A DNA stretch of 64,000 nt. Origin: Welwitschia mirabilis (Eukaryota > Gnetophyta > Gnetopsida > Welwitschiales). The notes beneath the pieces were generated by a model, which was not told the DNA's origin, ran no database searches, and was given only the letters and a program-made list of their open reading frames with translations. The stretch covers positions 172,251,876 to 172,315,875 of the forward strand of contig JBOZIK010000001.1 in assembly GCA_051453625.1 (NCBI GenBank), given 5' to 3'. This document shows positions 58,550-64,000 of the stretch, piece by piece (the first letter of the stretch is position 1; each line of letters begins with the position of its first letter). Both the position numbers and the translations under genes were made by a program.

Positions 58550-59682
58550 TATAAACATTATTATAGATGAGCTAAAAAATCATTTTCTAGACTTGTTATA
58601 TAAACATAAACCAAGTTTATATCAAATTGATTTATTCTTGATAATGTATTTTTATTATTCAAGATGTAAATTAGTGTCAAAATTTTTGTAATAGTTTCAC
58701 TATCCTAAAGTTTTATTTTACTATATATTATGATCAAATTTATGACAAGTTCCTACTCAATGTCATCTAAAAGTTTAACCTAGGAACTATATTCATTAAG
58801 TATGTTTAAACTTTTTATTTTTAATTTCTTGCCCTATATTATGATATCACTTGATACGTATTTGTCTTATGAACATTTATTCACATTCAAATTTATGCAT
58901 GAGTATTTCTATCATAGGCATATTAAGTATTCCTCTTTTCTATTTTAATATGCTATTATTACAAGCCAATATGTAGGTGAAATGTTTTCCTATGCATGTA
59001 TCGTATAACATCTAGTATCATAGTACCTTGAATTACTTTCTATTTACCATTGTATGTCTATTTTTAACATTAATTGGTGAAACATTAATTTGATGAATAA
59101 AAGCTCTTTTTAATTCATTTTAATCTAGATGATAAAATTCCTCTATAAAACACTTAATCTAGTTAATATTTTATGCTCTAATGAATTAGTATTATAATTG
59201 GCATTCTTTTTTAAATGTAACGATAATCCATAATTAAGAAAATTAACTCTATCATTAAAAAATCAAGATGTAAATAGCTATTTATTGCTAGAGATTTTAC
59301 AATAGTTAAGTACATTCTTTCTACTATTTACATTTACTAATGTCCTATTGTTCGTTTTGTTTAATGAGCTAGATTTAACTAACTTAACACTTAGTATCAT
59401 TCTTTTCATAGGGATAATTAGAATAGGCCTTTAGAATATATCTAATCATGCTTACTTGCAAGTTATAATTTAGGAAAAAGGAAAATAAGAGAGTTCAAAA
59501 ATGTATTACAAAAATTTATTAGAAAAGTAGAGAAGTAAGCAAGCTCTAAGTTTTTACCAACCTGTTCTTCTACAATCCTTTAATCTGATGATATCCTATG
59601 ATTATCTTAAAAACACACTTTAAAATATCAAGTATGATGGCTTAGGTCATGGTAACATAATATAATTCATCATATGAAGATT
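58550..59682. other. AT-rich spacer, no gene seen
   Basis: No open frame, motif or match to the rest of the window. The last 77 bases recur after the 545-base gap. Confidence 0.6.
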
Positions 59683-60227
59683 NNNNNNNNNNNNNNNNNN
59701 NNNNNNNNNNNNNNNNNNNNNNNNNNNNNNNNNNNNNNNNNNNNNNNNNNNNNNNNNNNNNNNNNNNNNNNNNNNNNNNNNNNNNNNNNNNNNNNNNNNN
59801 NNNNNNNNNNNNNNNNNNNNNNNNNNNNNNNNNNNNNNNNNNNNNNNNNNNNNNNNNNNNNNNNNNNNNNNNNNNNNNNNNNNNNNNNNNNNNNNNNNNN
59901 NNNNNNNNNNNNNNNNNNNNNNNNNNNNNNNNNNNNNNNNNNNNNNNNNNNNNNNNNNNNNNNNNNNNNNNNNNNNNNNNNNNNNNNNNNNNNNNNNNNN
60001 NNNNNNNNNNNNNNNNNNNNNNNNNNNNNNNNNNNNNNNNNNNNNNNNNNNNNNNNNNNNNNNNNNNNNNNNNNNNNNNNNNNNNNNNNNNNNNNNNNNN
60101 NNNNNNNNNNNNNNNNNNNNNNNNNNNNNNNNNNNNNNNNNNNNNNNNNNNNNNNNNNNNNNNNNNNNNNNNNNNNNNNNNNNNNNNNNNNNNNNNNNNN
60201 NNNNNNNNNNNNNNNNNNNNNNNNNNN
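59683..60227. other. Assembly gap, 545 N
   Basis: The only gap not 100 long. Its flanks 59606-59682 and 60228-60304 are identical over 77 bases, so either the gap is empty or it holds a tandem-repeat unit. Apparent long frames across it are made of N. Confidence 0.95.
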
Positions 60228-60304
60228 CTTAAAAACACACTTTAAAATATCAAGTATGATGGCTTAGGTCATGGTAACATAATATAATTCATCATATGAA
60301 GATT

Positions 60305-61300
60305 TATGAACTCAATTACCACTTGATCTTTCATATCCTTGAAATAAAAATGAAAAGTAAGGAGTTCAAGTACTCAAAATCCATAAAATTACAAGACTTA
60401 GTTCAAGTTATTATAGAATTTACTCAAATAAAGATGAAACATGATAGTTAAATTATTACCTAAGAATTTCAAGAACAAATTGAATCACAACTTAAAATTA
60501 AAACTAAAACTACTTTTATGTATTAATGAAAATACATTACATCAAAGGAACTTCTTAATCTATCCTTAAAGGTAAGCTCATTCCCTAAAAAGTGCATAAA
60601 ATGACATTGCAACTTGATACTTTAAGGGCTCTATCTTTTACCAAAACAAAGTATGTTACAATTAAGGACTCAAGGCTCTTTTATAGATGAGGATTTATTT
60701 GGGTGGATAGGACAGATGGTTACAAGCTTTTGGCTTACAGCATTACGTAAGTAGTTATGAAATGATGGCATTAGATAGGGTGTTTGTCATCTTTCATTAT
60801 GTAAGGAACATCATGATGAGGCAAACACTTGTCTTTCAATACTACTATTATTTCTAACCACTATCATCATCATGTGTTTCCACCATCATCCTACTTCATA
60901 ATCCCACATGTCGCTGCTATGTGTTGTCACCATTAAGATGCAAGTTATTTTTAAGATGAAATCTAATTAAGACCATAACTCCATTTGACTAAATCTTGCA
61001 TAATAAGTTACAAAATGATAATTAAGAAATTCTTCTTAGAGGGAGTGGTGGTTCCAGGTAACTCAAATAATAACACTAGCATTGCAAGATGGATTATCTT
61101 TAATTTTAAGCATGTTCTTCAAATATCCTGAAAATGTCATTGGAAAATCATAAGTTTATAATTATTGTAAAAAACTAATAGAAGACATGTTTTTATGATA
61201 AAATAGATTGTATTAATATCTTCTATTAAGATAAATTAGTTAATTAACTTGATTAAAATGTCAATTTTATATATTAGCACATCTCCTAACATGACTTTCA
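60305..61300 (-). repeat. Possible minus-strand LTR related in layout to the gypsy-like LTR
   Basis: On the minus strand there is a segment with ATGATGGTGGAAACACATG, then CTTGTAACC and a TATA box CTATAAAAG (plus-strand 60676-60684), followed by CCTTGAGTCCTTAATT. The order of these landmarks matches that at 28290-28620. Boundaries and partner LTR are not found. Low confidence. Confidence 0.3.
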
Positions 61301-62639
61301 CTGGACTCCTACTAAAAAGTTCATAACAAAATGATTAAACATGGAAAATTTATTTATGTCAAAGCACTTAACTATGAAAATGATATAAATTTGAAAAATT
61401 CTATGACCGCTCTATAATTAAGGTATCAAAATTAAAAATTTATTAAAAGATAACGTGAAAACCAAATGTCATGCTTCCTAACCAAAATTGAACTTTGTTC
61501 TTAAAGTTTTATAATAGAAATTGTTTAAGTCATTTGATAACATAATCTTAGAAAATTCTTGGTGAGTTCTTTTATTAAAATTAATGTAAAGTGATGAAAC
61601 TAAGCTATAAAAAGGAAAAAAATAATTAAATCCAAAATAATCATTTTTTTAAATGCTAAGTGGAAAGCCATTTCATAAAAGTAGTTTATGCCTTATGATT
61701 TATTTTTCATTGATAACTCAAAACTAGATGTATATTTTTACTCTGTTCTTATCAAAATTAATGAAGGATATGTTAAACTGCTAGTAATATATTATGATAT
61801 TAATAAAATATATTATGTATTATTGCATATAACTAACTTTGCAATGGAAGGCAATTAGGTAGAGCTATGTCAAAAAAAAGGAAAGAAGTTATAACAACTA
61901 AAGAGGTGAAACAGAAAGGGAGTAACAAACTAAGTAAAACTACATCTATAAATGTGAATCAAGGAGAAGACAAGGGGATCTATTTTGAGGACTTGAAGAA
62001 GAGCTAGAAAGCATGTCTAAGGAAAAGAGATCATGTTGAAAGTACTACAAAGTGATTTCCTAGCTATTGTACTTATTGTGAACATATAGGAAGTGGCTAA
62101 CTACTATATTTTCTTGATAGTAATGCAAGATATGTTATTATAAAAAGTATCTTATGTTGTAGAGTGTGTAATTTGGAAAAGTTGCATGCTATTATTTTCT
62201 TTTTCTTAATATTAATCTTAGCTAGAGTTTATATTAAGATAATGTATTAAGTAGGAATAAGTGATGTACATAATCTAGCTATCTTTTCTTTGTTCTATTT
62301 ACTTTCATTTCCCCACATCCTATAATTTTTGTTCATAAGCAAAGTAATTATAAAAATGTCCTTTTATCAAAACTAATCATTCTTAATGAAGTTTGTATTC
62401 TGATGAAATAGGAAGAGTTTTCATTTAAGTCAAAATCAAAAAATAAAAGTAAACTTCATGTAAAAGTTAGTAATCATTAAAGTCTATGTTTGATAACTTA
62501 TTTTTAATGTTTTTCCCATATTTTGATAATATAATCATTTCTTTTTAAGTATTTTATTAAAATTAATTAGCTATTTTATAGAATTTTCAATTAAGTTATA
62601 GATTTATCATTTTGATGGTAGAAGAAGGGCTCTTTTAGT
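61301..62639. other. AT-rich region before gag, no gene seen
   Basis: Probably the LTR or leader of the gypsy element whose gag follows, but no primer site could be identified. Confidence 0.4.
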
Positions 62640-64000
62640 CTTTTGGCTTAAATAATGAAGGCCTTTTTAAGAAGAGATAACCAAGGATGATAGAGGAATG
62701 AAAAAGAATGATATGTCCAGAACCTTGAAAAATATAAGTCATATGAAGTAATTACTAATACAGTGAGAATTGAGATTGATCCCTACGACTTCATGAAGGA
62801 TATGAAAACACTTAAAAGAAGTTAAGAAGAGTTACAATGTAGAATGAACTTATGGATATAAGATCAAATAGCAAGAGAAAAATTATAAAAATAAAAGGAT
62901 TATATTGGAATGAAGAAAAGGCAATTAACTCTATTCCTTTGTGTATTTACTATTATACATCCCATACACCTAACCTTATAGATCCTTAGTCTTGAAAACT
63001 CCTGACAAGATAAGAATTATAAACAATAATAATATTTCCACTTTTTAATGTAGAAAAGATGAAGAACCTATGATTTATTTAAGTCTTGTTTATTCTTTTT
63101 GTAAGACTAACTACTTAGAAACTAACTAGGATTTCTTAAGACACTTCCTCTTTTTCTTAAAGGGAGATGCCCACTTATGGTTTTATACGTATACAAATTA
63201 TACTTTGAAAGCTTTGGATTATGTAAGATTAGCATTTTTGGGTAAATATCAACCTATAAGATGTATTAAATATTTTAGATATTAAATTTTTAAAATTTTG
63301 AATGTTAAATAGAAAGAACATGAGAAATTTGATGAACTCATGGGTAGATACTATACTCTACTAGCAAGATATCCAAACCATGGGATAATTCTTAAAGAAT
63401 AAATGAGATCTTTGTTAAGAGGTTTATAGAGTAATTCTTTAGGGAAGTTAGATATACTCCATGGGAAAAGCATTATAAATGGTAATACCCAATAGATTAA
63501 AACCATTATAGATAAATTACAAAGAATGAGTTAAGGAGGAACTCAAAATGAAGAAAAAAGAAATAAAAAGATTAATGGAGTTATAGTAGAGAAAGATAGA
63601 AACCAAGCATGCAAGCATACTAGAGGAAACTAATAAAAGAATAAAAGGTCTAACAAGTGAACTAATAGGTTAAAATAAGAAGAGAAAGTAGAAACCTATG
63701 AATATTGTAATGAGAGAAGTCATTACCTTAAAGAATATTCATGGATGGTAGGATTTGCGAAATGGTTATACATTAATAGAATTAATCATAATCCTATTAA
63801 TACTCTCCAAATTAAGAAGAACCCTTACTTTAAAAATACTAGAAAATGAAAAAGTAAGAAAGGCTCTAACATAAAGATTTATGTAGTTTAATATATATGA
63901 TTATTTTAAGAACTAGAGAAATTAAGAAGAAGAATCTAGTTAGAATAAACAACTAAATAAAGGCTTCTCTTTTGGCTCTTTTCTCTTTATCTCTCTCCCT
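62640..64000 (+). pseudogene. gag: Ty3/gypsy gag (Retrotrans_gag), broken, runs off the window
   Basis: From about 63065 a frame reads YLSLVYSFCKTNYLE, then FLRHFLFFLKGDAHLWFYTY, LDYVRLAFLGKYQPI, KEHEKFDELMGRYYTLLARY and PNHGIILKE, the ordered core of the Retrotrans_gag family (family pattern: FPFSLKG.A..W, W.EL...FL.KFFP, E....W.RFKELL..CP.HG). MKTLKRS and a Gln-, Arg- and Lys-rich segment precede it at about 62800-62930. A zinc knuckle remnant at 63697-63738 reads YEYCNERSHYLKEY: first and last Cys are Tyr, both by TGT to TAT. At least eight stops stand at likely Gln or Trp codons. Protease and polymerase would lie beyond the right edge. The Athila/Tat type is likely from the gag pattern. 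Confidence 0.78.

Noticed and set aside
59642-60267. Two long open frames of nearly 200 codons on opposite strands
   Set aside because: They consist almost wholly of N in the assembly gap.
1-64000. Any intact host gene with exons
   Set aside because: No frame with non-transposon motifs and no plausible exon series were seen on either strand.

Overview
This is nuclear DNA from a flowering plant, and essentially all of it is retrotransposon debris. The plant origin is read from the element types: Ty1/copia elements primed by initiator tRNA-Met, an Athila-type Ty3/gypsy primer site, a SIRE-like copia with a polypurine tract of the type AAAGGAGGAGATT, and a LINE with a plant-type ORF1. The sequence is roughly 70% A+T by eye and every coding region is broken. 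Most in-frame stops lie where the family has Trp or Gln (TGG or CAG to TAG, CAA to TAA), as expected from long-term cytosine methylation and deamination. I find no host gene, no tRNA or rRNA gene and no CRISPR array. The species cannot be named.

Layout. 1-2090: plus-strand LINE ORF2 remnant. 2998-8049: Ty3/gypsy-like LTR element with a decayed Athila-type primer site and an unclassified reading frame in place of recognisable pol; its 3' LTR is cut at about 8050. 8050-27631: four partial copies of one composite repeat. Each consists, as far as preserved, of an opposite-strand LTR of about 1.72 kb followed by a plus-strand Ty1/copia element. The first copy carries a CpG-rich, about 50% G+C island at 8910-9277 that the sister copy lacks. 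27732-29268: 3' end and uninterrupted LTR of a second gypsy-like copy, with a CT microsatellite. 29269-32639: AT-rich filler. 32645-43926: minus-strand SIRE-like copia with both LTRs, gag, pol and an extra ORF, next to a minus-strand LINE (48559-53640). 54432-58544: small LTR element with a perfect 5-bp target duplication and no recognised coding. 62640-64000: Ty3/gypsy gag running off the window.

Assembly. Twelve N runs are present, eleven of 100 bases and one of 545. Seven gap-associated sequence pairs are identical for exactly 77 bases, the signature of contigs that overlap by one k-mer. Three blocks (34248-36089, 57061-57491, and 41636-46163 against 46264-50804) are therefore probably alternative alleles or repeat copies laid end to end, not true tandem duplications. 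Two gaps (4951-5050 and 5535-5634), and possibly the 545-base gap, probably hide no sequence.

How the pieces relate. The plus copia copies share premature stops at the same codons, so they descend from an ancestor that was already dead. The SIRE-like element keeps its protease DSG and integrase D, D, E codons, but its reverse transcriptase reads YVND instead of YVDD; the LINE has the same Asp-to-Asn change. The best candidates for something new are the CpG-rich island, the reading frame of the gypsy-like element, the extra ORF of the SIRE-like element, and the opposite-strand LTR with triplicated primer sites. None of these amounts to a demonstrated new system.
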